Origin: Brachybacterium sp.
GTDB taxonomy: Bacteria; Actinomycetota; Actinomycetes; Actinomycetales; Dermabacteraceae
Length of the DNA stretch: 5,016 nt
Direction: 5' to 3'
Assembly (NCBI GenBank): GCA_027322375.1
Contig: DAHVRS010000236.1
Location: 1-5,016 of the forward strand
Shown here: positions 1 through 5,016 of the stretch, in pieces
How positions within the stretch are numbered: the stretch's first letter is position 1
Layout: each line of letters begins with the position of its first letter
The notes under the pieces: model-generated
Database searches by the model: none
What the model was told of the DNA's origin: nothing
Seen by the model: only the letters and a program-made list of their open reading frames with translations
Position numbers and translations under genes: made by a program

Positions 1-1005
1 CAGGTGCTCACCTTCGACCACGAGCATGTGCCCACCGCGATCCTCGAGCGCCTCGCCGCCGAGGGCGAGGTCGCCGTCCGCCCCGGCCCCGCCGCCCTGG
101 TGCACGCCCAGGACAAGCTCGTCATGCGAGAGAAGCTCACCGCGCTCGGCCACCCCTGCCCCCGCTGGTGGCGGATCGACACGGCCGAGGACCTCGCCGC
201 CGCGCTCGAGGCCGCAGGTGGCCGCATCGTGGTGAAGACCCCGCGCGGCGGCTACGACGCCCACGGCGTGAAGATCATCGAGCGTCCCGACCAGGCGCAG
301 GACTGGCTGGACGCCCACGGCGAGCTGCTCGCCGAGGAGCTCGTCCCCTTCACGCGCGAGCTCTCCGCGCAGGTCGCCCGCCGCCCCTCCGGCGAGGCCG
401 TCGCCTATCCCGTGGTCCAGTCGGTGCAGAAGGACGGCGTCTGCTTCGAGGTCGTCGCCCCCGCGCCGGGCCTCGGCGAGGGGGCGCAGCGCCGCATCCA
501 GGACCTCGCCCTCGCGATCGCCGAGGATCTCGACGTCACCGGCATGCTCGCCGTCGAGCTGTTCGAGACCGGCGACGGCACGGTGAGCGTCAACGAGCTG
601 GCCATGCGCCCCCACAACACCGGCCACTGGTCGATGGACGGCGCGGTCACCGGCCAGTTCGAGCAGCATCTGCGAGCCGTCGCGGACCTGCCGCTGGGCT
701 CGACCGCGCTGCGCGGCCCCGTCGCGGTGATGGTGAACCTGCTCGGCGGCACCGTCGAGGACCTCGCCCCCGGCGCGCAGGCCGCGCTCGCGGCGGACCC
801 CGAGCTCCGCCTCCACCTCTACGGCAAGTCCGTGCGTCCGGGCCGCAAGATCGGGCACGTCACCCTCGTGGGCGAGGACGCGGATGCCCTGCTCGAGCGC
901 GCCCACCGCGCCGAGCAACTGATCATCCACGGCCCCGACGCCGTCCCGTCCACCGCTGTCCAGCCCGACGCCGCCACCCCGACCCCCGAGGGAGACCCCC
1001 GATGA
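1..1005 (+). CDS. purK: PurK, N5-carboxyaminoimidazole ribonucleotide synthase (5'-truncated by the window)
   Basis: This cytosolic ATP-grasp enzyme uses ATP and bicarbonate to convert AIR to N5-CAIR in de novo purine synthesis and hands its product to PurE. The frame is open from base 1, and the first visible residues ([11 protein letters not shown]) correspond to the interior TFExExVP region of PurK. The Rossmann-like N-terminus, roughly 60 residues, therefore lies upstream, and the GTG at base 4 is an internal Val codon rather than a start. About 334 residues are visible. In order they are the [14 protein letters not shown] segment, the ATP-grasp strand with [13 protein letters not shown], the [14 protein letters not shown] segment, the metal/phosphate-site motif [18 protein letters not shown] followed by [15 protein letters not shown], and the C-terminal domain with [16 protein letters not shown]. 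The last 20 or so residues are rich in Pro, Asp and Ala and probably disordered. The stop overlaps the purE start as ATGA, which implies translational coupling. Identification rests on several family motifs in the right order. Confidence 0.96.
   Translation, partial: QVLTFDHEHVPTAILERLAAEGEVAVRPGPAALVHAQDKLVMREKLTALGHPCPRWWRIDTAEDLAAALEAAGGRIVVKTPRGGYDAHGVKIIERPDQAQDWLDAHGELLAEELVPFTRELSAQVARRPSGEAVAYPVVQSVQKDGVCFEVVAPAPGLGEGAQRRIQDLALAIAEDLDVTGMLAVELFETGDGTVSVNELAMRPHNTGHWSMDGAVTGQFEQHLRAVADLPLGSTALRGPVAVMVNLLGGTVEDLAPGAQAALAADPELRLHLYGKSVRPGRKIGHVTLVGEDADALLERAHRAEQLIIHGPDAVPSTAVQPDAATPTPEGDPR
988..995 (+). promoter_or_regulatory. Ribosome binding site of purE inside purK
   Basis: A purine run, GAGGGAGA, lies within the last codons of purK. 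Its GGAG core ends 7 nt before the ATG at 1002. It supports the ATGA-overlap start for purE over any upstream in-frame codon. Confidence 0.7.
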
Positions 1006-1535
1006 CCGCTGAGCAGACCCAGCACACCGCGCCCCAGCCCCTCGTCGGGATCGTCATGGGCTCCGACTCCGACTACCCCGTGATGAAGGCCGCGGAGGAG
1101 GCGCTCGCCGAGTTCGGGATCGGCTGCACCGTCGAGGTCGTCTCCGCCCACCGCATGCCCGAGGACATGGTGACCTGGGGACGCAGCGCCGCCGACCGCG
1201 GCCTGCGCGTCGTCATCGCCGGCGCTGGCGGGGCCGCGCACCTGCCCGGCATGCTCGCCTCCCTCACCCCGCTGCCCGTGATCGGCGTGCCCGTCCCGCT
1301 GAAGCACCTCGACGGAATGGACTCCCTGCTCTCGATCGTGCAGATGCCCGCCGGCGTCCCCGTCGCGACGGTCTCCATCGGCGGCGCCCGCAACGCCGGC
1401 CTCCTCGCCGCCCGCATCCTCGCCGCGGGCGGGGACGAGCCCGCCGCCGCACTGCGCGAGCGGATGGTCGCCTTCCAGAGCGAGCTGCGCGACCTCGCGC
1501 TCGCCAAGGGCGAGGCACTGCGCGCCACCCGCTGA
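1002..1535 (+). CDS. purE: PurE, N5-carboxyaminoimidazole ribonucleotide mutase (class I)
   Basis: PurE moves the carboxyl group of N5-CAIR to C4, giving CAIR, directly after PurK. The protein is 177 residues, slightly longer than the roughly 160-170 usual for class I because of a variable 12-residue N-terminal stretch before [12 protein letters not shown]. Visible motifs are the phosphate-binding GSDSD (residues 20-24), SAHR with the catalytic-type His (48-51), [11 protein letters not shown] (74-84), the PVIGVPV strand (92-98), and [17 protein letters not shown] (108-124), which shapes the CAIR pocket. Pairing with purK and the SAHRMP motif point to the class I mutase rather than the class II AIR carboxylase. 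The ATG was chosen because it overlaps the purK stop by 4 nt, has a well-spaced GGAG, and gives a family-sized protein. A much longer reading of the same frame, starting inside purK, is not PurE-like. The 3' end coincides with a GC-rich hairpin. Confidence 0.97.
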   Translation: MTAEQTQHTAPQPLVGIVMGSDSDYPVMKAAEEALAEFGIGCTVEVVSAHRMPEDMVTWGRSAADRGLRVVIAGAGGAAHLPGMLASLTPLPVIGVPVPLKHLDGMDSLLSIVQMPAGVPVATVSIGGARNAGLLAARILAAGGDEPAAALRERMVAFQSELRDLALAKGEALRATR

Positions 1536-1552
1536 CCGACGCACCGGTCGGC
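1531..1552 (+). terminator. GC-rich hairpin on the purE stop codon (possible terminator without a T-tract)
   Basis: The arms GCTGACCG (1531-1538) and CGGTCGGC (1545-1552) form an 8-bp stem with one G-T pair and a 6-nt loop. The left arm contains the purE TGA. No T-run follows, so this would be a hairpin-only terminator or a 3'-end stabiliser. The position at the end of the purKE unit and ahead of a separate promoter supports the reading, but in DNA this GC-rich such stems also arise by chance. Confidence 0.4.
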
Positions 1553-1553
1553 C

Positions 1554-1586
1554 GCAGGTTGTCCTCCGGGTGAACATCCTGTGGAC
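1554..1586 (-). promoter_or_regulatory. Possible 11-nt direct-repeat operator (PHO-box-like)
   Basis: Read on the minus strand, three consecutive 11-mers share G at position 1 and CA at positions 4-5: GTCCACAGGAT (1586-1576), GTTCACCCGGA (1575-1565) and GGACAACCTGC (1564-1554). The middle one closely resembles the GTTCACC-type units bound by PhoP in Streptomyces (recalled family knowledge); the flanking two are degenerate. The array lies about 60 bp upstream of the putative -10 element of the sugar operon. It was found by eye and is a weak match overall, so treat it as a hypothesis. Confidence 0.2.
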
Positions 1587-1603
1587 GTTCCCACCGCCAC
1601 GTC

Positions 1604-1637
1604 CCCTGCCGGGGCGTCCGTCCCGGTCGGGGCAGGG
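1604..1637. repeat. Inverted repeat upstream of the sugar operon promoter
   Basis: A perfect 7-bp inverted repeat, CCCTGCC (1604-1610) and GGCAGGG (1631-1637), is separated by 20 nt and ends 8 nt before the putative -10 element. It overlaps where a -35 box would lie, so it could be an operator, a second part of the purE terminator region, or chance in G/C-rich DNA. Confidence 0.25.
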
Positions 1638-1645
1638 CGGGGCGG

Positions 1646-1659
1646 TATCGTCGGGACCA
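1646..1659 (+). promoter_or_regulatory. Putative -10 element giving a leaderless transcript
   Basis: TATCGT at 1646-1651 fits the actinobacterial -10 pattern TAnnnT. It stands 7 nt before the A of the ATG at 1659, the spacing expected when transcription starts on the first base of the start codon. There is no convincing Shine-Dalgarno sequence just upstream of this ATG, unlike purE, which fits a leaderless message. No clear -35 hexamer is visible in 1620-1630. It is one of very few A/T-containing stretches in the gap. Confidence 0.5.
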
Positions 1660-2354
1660 TGAATGGAACCCCTGCCTACCGGGTCGCCCCGGGGGCCGAC
1701 ATCTCCGAGGACGCGACGATCGGCGACGGCAGCTCCGTCTGGCATCTCGCCCAGATCCGTGAAGGGGCGCGTCTCGGCGAGAACTGCGTGATCGGCCGCG
1801 GCGCCTACATCGGCTCCGGCGTGACGATGGGCGACGGGTGCAAGGTGCAGAACCACGCCCTGGTCTACGAGCCCGCCCAGCTCGCCGACGGCGTCTTCGT
1901 CGGCCCCGCCGCGGTCTTCACCAACGACCACTTCCCGCGCGCCGTGAACCCCGACCTCACCCCGAAGTCCGCCGCGGACTGGGAGCCGGTGGGCGTGACC
2001 TGCGAGACCGGTGCCTCGATCGGCGCCCGCGCCGTCTGCGTCGCCCCCGTGACGATCGGCGCCTGGGCGATGGTCGCCGCAGGCGCGACCGTGGTCAAGG
2101 ACGTGCCCCCGCACGCGCTCGTCGCCGGCGTCCCCGCCCGACGCCTGGCCTGGGTGGGCCGCTCCGGGCAGAAGCTCGTGCCCGCCTCCGACGGCACCGA
2201 CGCGTGGGTGTGCCCCGCCACCGGCGAGTGGTACGTCCCCGATGACTCCACCGGCGGGCTCCTGCTCGCCTCCTCCCCGCTGGCCGATGCGCCCCGGCCC
2301 GCACCCCTTGACGACCCCGACACCCCCGACGACCAGGACGGACCCACCGCATGA
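1659..2354 (+). CDS. WbpD/WlbB-type nucleotide-sugar 3-N-acetyltransferase (left-handed beta-helix)
   Basis: Likely transfers acetyl from acetyl-CoA to the 3-amino group of a UDP-2-acetamido-3-amino-2,3-dideoxy sugar, the last step of 2,3-diacetamido sugar synthesis in the cytosol. The 231-residue protein has hexapeptide repeats from about residue 15 to 80 (for example ATIGDG, CVIGRGAYIGSG, VTMGDG) and again at 112-148. They are interrupted by the family-typical loop KVQNHALVYE (62-71) and VFTNDHFPRA (86-95). AGVPAR at 156-161 closes the helix. After it comes a tail with VGRSGQKLV (166-174) and VCPATGEWYV (184-193), a layout I recall from WbpD relatives, then about 30 Pro/Asp-rich, probably disordered residues. 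The ATG at 1659 was preferred to the in-frame GTG at 1581, because the intervening 26 residues are low-complexity and unlike the family, and a -10 element sits just upstream of the ATG. It opens a three-gene operon. WbpD/WlbB-like specificity is inferred from motifs and neighbours. Confidence 0.9.
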   Translation: MNGTPAYRVAPGADISEDATIGDGSSVWHLAQIREGARLGENCVIGRGAYIGSGVTMGDGCKVQNHALVYEPAQLADGVFVGPAAVFTNDHFPRAVNPDLTPKSAADWEPVGVTCETGASIGARAVCVAPVTIGAWAMVAAGATVVKDVPPHALVAGVPARRLAWVGRSGQKLVPASDGTDAWVCPATGEWYVPDDSTGGLLLASSPLADAPRPAPLDDPDTPDDQDGPTA

Positions 2355-3460
2355 GCACGGAACTGGACTTCATCCCCCCGGCGAAGCCGATCATCGGCAC
2401 CGAGGAGCGGGAGGCGGTGGACCGCGTTCTCGCCTCCGGGATGGTTGCGCAGGGACCCGAGGTCGCCGCCTTCGAACAGGAGTTCTCCGCCGCGCTCGTG
2501 GGCGGGCGCGAGGTCGTCGCCGTGAACTCCGGCACCTCAGGCCAGCACCTGGGGATGCTCGCGCTGGGCCTGAAGCCCGGGGACGAGGTCATCGTCCCCT
2601 CCTTCACCTTCGCCGCGACCGCGAACTCCGTGGCCGTCTCCGGCGGCGTGCCCGTCTTCGTGGACGTGGACCCTGACACCTTCGCCCTGGACCCGGCCGC
2701 TGTCGAGGCCGCGATCACCGAGCGGACCGTCGGCATCCAGCCCGTCCACCTCTACGGCCACCCCGCCCCGATGGATTCGCTCGTGGACATCGCGACCCGG
2801 CACGGGCTGTGGCTGTTCGAGGACGCCGCTCAGGCGCACGGCGCGACCTGGCAGGGCGCCCAGGTGGGCACCTTCGGTGACGCGGTGATGTACTCGCTGT
2901 ACCCGACCAAGAACATGACCTCCGGCGAGGGCGGCATGGTCGGCTGCGCCCGGCCCGAGGCCGCTCGTCAGGTGCGCCTGCTGCGCAACCAGGGCATGGA
3001 GACGCAGTACGCGAACGAGATCGCGGGCTACAACAACCGCATGACCGACATCCACGCCGCGATCGGCCGGGTCCAGCTGCGCAAGCTCCCTGACTGGACC
3101 GCGACCCGCCAGGCGAACGCCGCCTTCTTCGACCAGCACCTCGAGGGCGTCGTCACGCCCGTCGTACGCGAGCAGGCGACCCACGTCTACCACCAGTACA
3201 CGGTGAAGATCGAGGGTGCGACCGCTGCGGAGCGCGACGCCTTCGCGACCGCGCTGCGCGAGGAGCACAAGGTGGGCTGCGGCGTGTACTACCCCACCCC
3301 CGTGCATCGCCTCGCGACCTTCCAGAGCGACGTGGACCTGCCGGTCACCGAGTTGCTGGCCCGCGAGGTCCTCTCCCTGCCGGTCCACCCCTCCCTCTCC
3401 GACCTGGACCGCGAGCGGATCGTCGCCGCGGTCAACACCGTCTCGAAGGCAGGTGCGTGA
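2351..3460 (+). CDS. DegT/DnrJ/EryC1/StrS-family PLP-dependent sugar aminotransferase
   Basis: Predicted to transaminate a UDP-3-keto sugar, probably with glutamate as donor, to give the 3-amino sugar acetylated by the preceding gene product (WbpE/WlbC/GnnB role). Its 369 residues match the family length. Visible fold type I features are GTSGQHLGMLAL (61-72) for cofactor phosphate binding, DEVIVPSFTFAATANSV (78-94), VHLYGH (132-137), FEDAAQAHGA (156-165) with the PLP-pyridine Asp158, YSLYPTKNMTSGEGGMV (181-197) with the Schiff-base Lys187, and GYNNRMTDIHAAIGRVQL (226-243). The C-terminal domain has GVYYPTPVH (311-319) and VLSLPVHPSL (340-349). All key residues are present, so the enzyme should be active. 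The start overlaps the preceding stop as ATGA, with AGGACGGA at 2335-2342 as probable ribosome site. The 3-position specificity is inferred from the neighbours; relatives in this family also act at C4 or C3 of other nucleotide sugars. Confidence 0.93.
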   Translation: MSTELDFIPPAKPIIGTEEREAVDRVLASGMVAQGPEVAAFEQEFSAALVGGREVVAVNSGTSGQHLGMLALGLKPGDEVIVPSFTFAATANSVAVSGGVPVFVDVDPDTFALDPAAVEAAITERTVGIQPVHLYGHPAPMDSLVDIATRHGLWLFEDAAQAHGATWQGAQVGTFGDAVMYSLYPTKNMTSGEGGMVGCARPEAARQVRLLRNQGMETQYANEIAGYNNRMTDIHAAIGRVQLRKLPDWTATRQANAAFFDQHLEGVVTPVVREQATHVYHQYTVKIEGATAAERDAFATALREEHKVGCGVYYPTPVHRLATFQSDVDLPVTELLAREVLSLPVHPSLSDLDRERIVAAVNTVSKAGA

Positions 3461-4455
3461 GCATGGCGACGCCGTTGCGCGCGGGCCTGATCGGCCTGGG
3501 CATGATGGGGCGCCACCACGCCCGCAACCTCCGCGCCCTGGACGGGGTGGACCTCGTCGCTGTTGCCGATGCGCACGGTGACCCGCATGGCGCGGCCCCC
3601 GGTCTCGAGGTGCTGCCCGATGTCGAGGCGCTCATCGCCGCCGGCATCGACTACGCCGTCGTCGCCGTGCCCACCCAGTTCCACCGCGACGTGGCGCTCG
3701 CGCTCGCCGACGCCGGGATCCACACCCTCGTCGAGAAGCCGCTCGCCTTCGACATCGAGGAGGCGGAGGAGATCACCGCCGCCTTCGAGAAGGCGGGCCT
3801 CGTGGGCGCGGTCGGCTACATCGAGCGCTACAACCCGGCGCTGCAGGAGATGCGCAAGCGCATCGCCGACGGCCAGCTCGGCGAGATCTTTCAGATCGTC
3901 ACCCGCCGCCAGGGCGGATTCCCGGCGCGCATCGCGGACGTCGGCGTGGTCAAGGACCTCGCCACCCACGACCTCGACCTCACCGCCTGGGTCGCCCAGT
4001 CGCCGTACGCGAGCGTCGCCGCGACCTCCACCCGCCGCTCCGGCCGCGAGGACGAGGACATGGTCTCGATCGCGGGCCGGCTCGAGGACGGCACCATCAC
4101 CAACCACCTGGTGAACTGGCTGACCCCCTTCAAGGAGCGCGTCACCGTGGTGACGGGGGAGAACGGCGCCCTGGTGGCCGACACCCTGAACGCCGACCTC
4201 ACCTTCCACACCAACGCCGACGCCCCCACCAACCACTGGGAGTCACTCGCCTCCTTCCGCGGCGTGAGCGAGGGCGACTCGATCACCTACGCGCTCGAGC
4301 GCCGCGAGCCGCTGGCCACCGAGCACCAGGCCTTCCGCGACGCGATCCTCGGCGACGCCTCGAACATCGTCACGATGCGCGAGGGACTGCACACCGTCCG
4401 CACCGTCGAGGCCGTGCTCGAGAGCGCGGACGACGGCCGGTTCGTCAGCCTCTGA
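3457..4455 (+). CDS. Gfo/Idh/MocA-family NAD(P)-dependent sugar dehydrogenase, probably a UDP-GlcNAc(A) 3-dehydrogenase
   Basis: Expected to oxidise C3 of UDP-GlcNAc or UDP-GlcNAcA to the 3-keto sugar, the first step feeding the aminotransferase. The 332-residue protein has an N-terminal Rossmann domain with GLGMMGRHHARN (13-24), DYAVVAVPTQFH (65-76) and EKPLAF (93-98), whose Lys94 is the family's conserved active-site Lys. The C-terminal alpha/beta domain has GYIERYNPAL (120-129) and VKDLATHDLDL (165-175), with the conserved Asp167 and His171. The G(H/Y)xERxNPA motif recalls GnnA-like and archaeal UDP-GlcNAc 3-dehydrogenases more than the LQLRxHP segment I remember for WbpB/WlbA. The GTG start overlaps the aminotransferase stop as GTGA, with GAAGG 7 nt upstream. 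The in-frame ATG at 3463, two codons on, is an equally possible start. Gfo/Idh/MocA membership is firm; the substrate is inferred from the neighbours. Confidence 0.9.
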   Translation: MSMATPLRAGLIGLGMMGRHHARNLRALDGVDLVAVADAHGDPHGAAPGLEVLPDVEALIAAGIDYAVVAVPTQFHRDVALALADAGIHTLVEKPLAFDIEEAEEITAAFEKAGLVGAVGYIERYNPALQEMRKRIADGQLGEIFQIVTRRQGGFPARIADVGVVKDLATHDLDLTAWVAQSPYASVAATSTRRSGREDEDMVSIAGRLEDGTITNHLVNWLTPFKERVTVVTGENGALVADTLNADLTFHTNADAPTNHWESLASFRGVSEGDSITYALERREPLATEHQAFRDAILGDASNIVTMREGLHTVRTVEAVLESADDGRFVSL

Positions 4456-4473
4456 CCGGCAGGTCTCGCACGA

Positions 4474-4495
4474 GCGCCCGCACTCTGGCGGGCGC
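4474..4495. terminator. Hairpin between convergent genes, probable bidirectional terminator
   Basis: GCGCCCGC (4474-4481) and GCGGGCGC (4488-4495) form a perfect 8-bp all-GC stem with the 6-nt loop ACTCTG. It lies 18 nt past the stop of the dehydrogenase gene and 6 nt past the stop of the opposing glycosyltransferase gene. There is no T-run on either strand, as is common for actinobacterial terminators. Position and perfect symmetry make it the strongest terminator candidate here. Confidence 0.65.
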
Positions 4496-4501
4496 CCGTC
4501 C

Positions 4502-5016
4502 TCAGGCGAGCGCCCGCGCGTAGTGCTCGGCGAGTCGCTGCGCGCCGACGCGCACGCTGCGCTCCTCGACCACGAAGCGTCGGACGCGCGCTGCGAGCGC
4601 GGAGCGCTCCGACGCCGACTCCGGCAGCCACTCCCGCAGAGCGCGGGCGAGCTCGGCCGGGGCCGGGTCGCGGGACAGGACCGCGCCGGTGACTCCGTCC
4701 TGCAGCATCTCGGCCTTCCCGTCCCCGCCGGTGACGACCACGGGCACGCCGCAGGCCTGCGCCTCGAGCAGCACGAGCCCCGCGGCCTCATCCCGTGAGG
4801 GCAGGACCAGCAGGTCCGCGCCGCGCAGCGCCTCGAGCAGCCCGGCGCGGTCCACGGAGCCGGCGAAGCGGATGTGCTCCGCGCCGTCCGCGATCGCGGT
4901 GAGCTCCCCGCGCAGCGGGCCATCGCCCACCACCTCGAGGGTGTGGGGGAGGGTGGGCGCGAGCTCAAGCGAGGCCCGCACCAGCAGACCCACCCGCTTG
5001 CGGGGGATGAGCCCGC
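4502..5016 (-). CDS. GT4-family glycosyltransferase, C-terminal part (start lies beyond the window)
   Basis: This is the nucleotide-sugar-binding C-terminal domain of a GT-B-fold, retaining-type glycosyltransferase. The minus-strand frame is open through the right edge, where it reads GLIPRKRVGLLVRA, matching the RLxxxKGxxxLLxA strand that opens the GT4 C-terminal domain. The GTG at 4993 is thus an internal codon. Next come LEVVGDGPLRGEL, IRFAGSVDRAGLLEALRGAD, and the donor-site segment LLVLPSRDEAAGLVLLEAQACGVPVV. That segment holds the EX7E pair (Glu codons near 4787-4789 and 4763-4765), followed by GGDGKAEMLQDGVTGAVL. About 171 residues are visible; full members run about 350-400. The usual KG of the first motif reads KR here. 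The enzyme should be cytosolic or peripheral at the membrane, adding a sugar to a glycan or lipid acceptor. Donor and acceptor cannot be read from the sequence. It faces the amino-sugar operon, so it belongs to a different transcript, though a shared surface-glycan locus is plausible. Confidence 0.9.
   Translation of the reverse strand, partial: GLIPRKRVGLLVRASLELAPTLPHTLEVVGDGPLRGELTAIADGAEHIRFAGSVDRAGLLEALRGADLLVLPSRDEAAGLVLLEAQACGVPVVVTGGDGKAEMLQDGVTGAVLSRDPAPAELARALREWLPESASERSALAARVRRFVVEERSVRVGAQRLAEHYARALA

Noticed and set aside
168..1001. N-terminal extension of the purE frame back into purK
   Set aside because: The extension translates to an Arg/Pro/Gly-rich string typical of an out-of-frame reading of purK; PurE similarity begins only after the ATG at 1002.
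1576..1586. DnaA-box-like GTCCACA on the minus strand
   Set aside because: It is a single imperfect match to TTGTCCACA, with no cluster of boxes and no AT-rich region, so it does not support an origin.
1581..1658. In-frame upstream GTG start for the acetyltransferase, adding 26 residues
   Set aside because: The added residues are low-complexity and unlike the family. The stretch overlaps the inverted repeat and putative -10 element, and the ATG at 1659 begins just before the first hexapeptide repeats.
819..2114. Long minus-strand open frame of about 431 codons opposite purK, purE and the acetyltransferase gene
   Set aside because: It runs antisense to three well-identified genes, its translation is Gly/Ala/Asp/His-rich with no recognisable domain, and such frames are expected opposite GC-rich codons.
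2247..2350. Possible frameshift near the acetyltransferase 3' end, suggested by the odd tail
   Set aside because: The frame stays open with normal G/C third-position use up to the ATGA junction, and the hexapeptide core and CPATG segment are intact.
2537..3388. Long minus-strand open frame opposite the aminotransferase
   Set aside because: It is a compositional shadow of a clearly identified PLP enzyme, rich in Val, Gly, His and Asp, without motifs.
3289..4236. Long minus-strand open frame opposite the dehydrogenase
   Set aside because: Repetitive Val/Gly/Asp/Glu composition, no domain, and it lies wholly antisense to the aminotransferase 3' end and the dehydrogenase.

Overview
The window is very GC-rich, with third codon positions almost all G or C. 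Its genes are tightly packed with 4-nt ATGA/GTGA stop-start overlaps, and one promoter looks leaderless. This points to a high-GC actinobacterium; the style of the PurK and PurE proteins would fit Micrococcales, but the genus cannot be fixed from this window. I see no IS element, tRNA, rRNA, CRISPR array or phage gene.

Layout. (1) 1-1535, + strand: the 3' part of purK, overlapping complete purE by 4 nt. Together they carry out the two-step carboxylation of AIR to CAIR in de novo purine synthesis. A GC-rich hairpin sits on the purE stop codon. (2) 1536-1658: the only sizeable non-coding gap (123 bp). It holds the purE-end hairpin, a possible 11-nt direct-repeat array, a second inverted repeat, and a -10 element placed so that transcription would start at or next to the ATG of the next gene. 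(3) 1659-4455, + strand: a three-gene operon with 4-nt overlaps encoding a left-handed beta-helix sugar N-acetyltransferase (WbpD/WlbB type), a DegT/DnrJ/EryC1/StrS PLP aminotransferase, and a Gfo/Idh/MocA NAD(P)-dependent dehydrogenase. (4) 4456-4501: a short convergent gap with a perfect 8-bp hairpin, probably a terminator. (5) 4502-5016, - strand: the C-terminal part of a GT4-family (GT-B fold) glycosyltransferase.

How the genes work together. The three-gene operon looks like a 3-oxidation, 3-transamination, 3-N-acetylation module acting on a UDP-GlcNAc-type sugar. The dehydrogenase would make the 3-keto sugar, the aminotransferase the 3-amino sugar, and the acetyltransferase the 2,3-diacetamido sugar. 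The product would be UDP-GlcNAc3NAc, or UDP-GlcNAc3NAcA if a C6 dehydrogenase acts first; no such gene lies here. With a glycosyltransferase next door, the likely destination is a cell-surface polymer such as a teichuronic acid-like glycan or capsule, or a protein glycan. The system resembles characterised pathways and is not a new class. The points most worth checking are which substrate the dehydrogenase prefers and how the operon is regulated.
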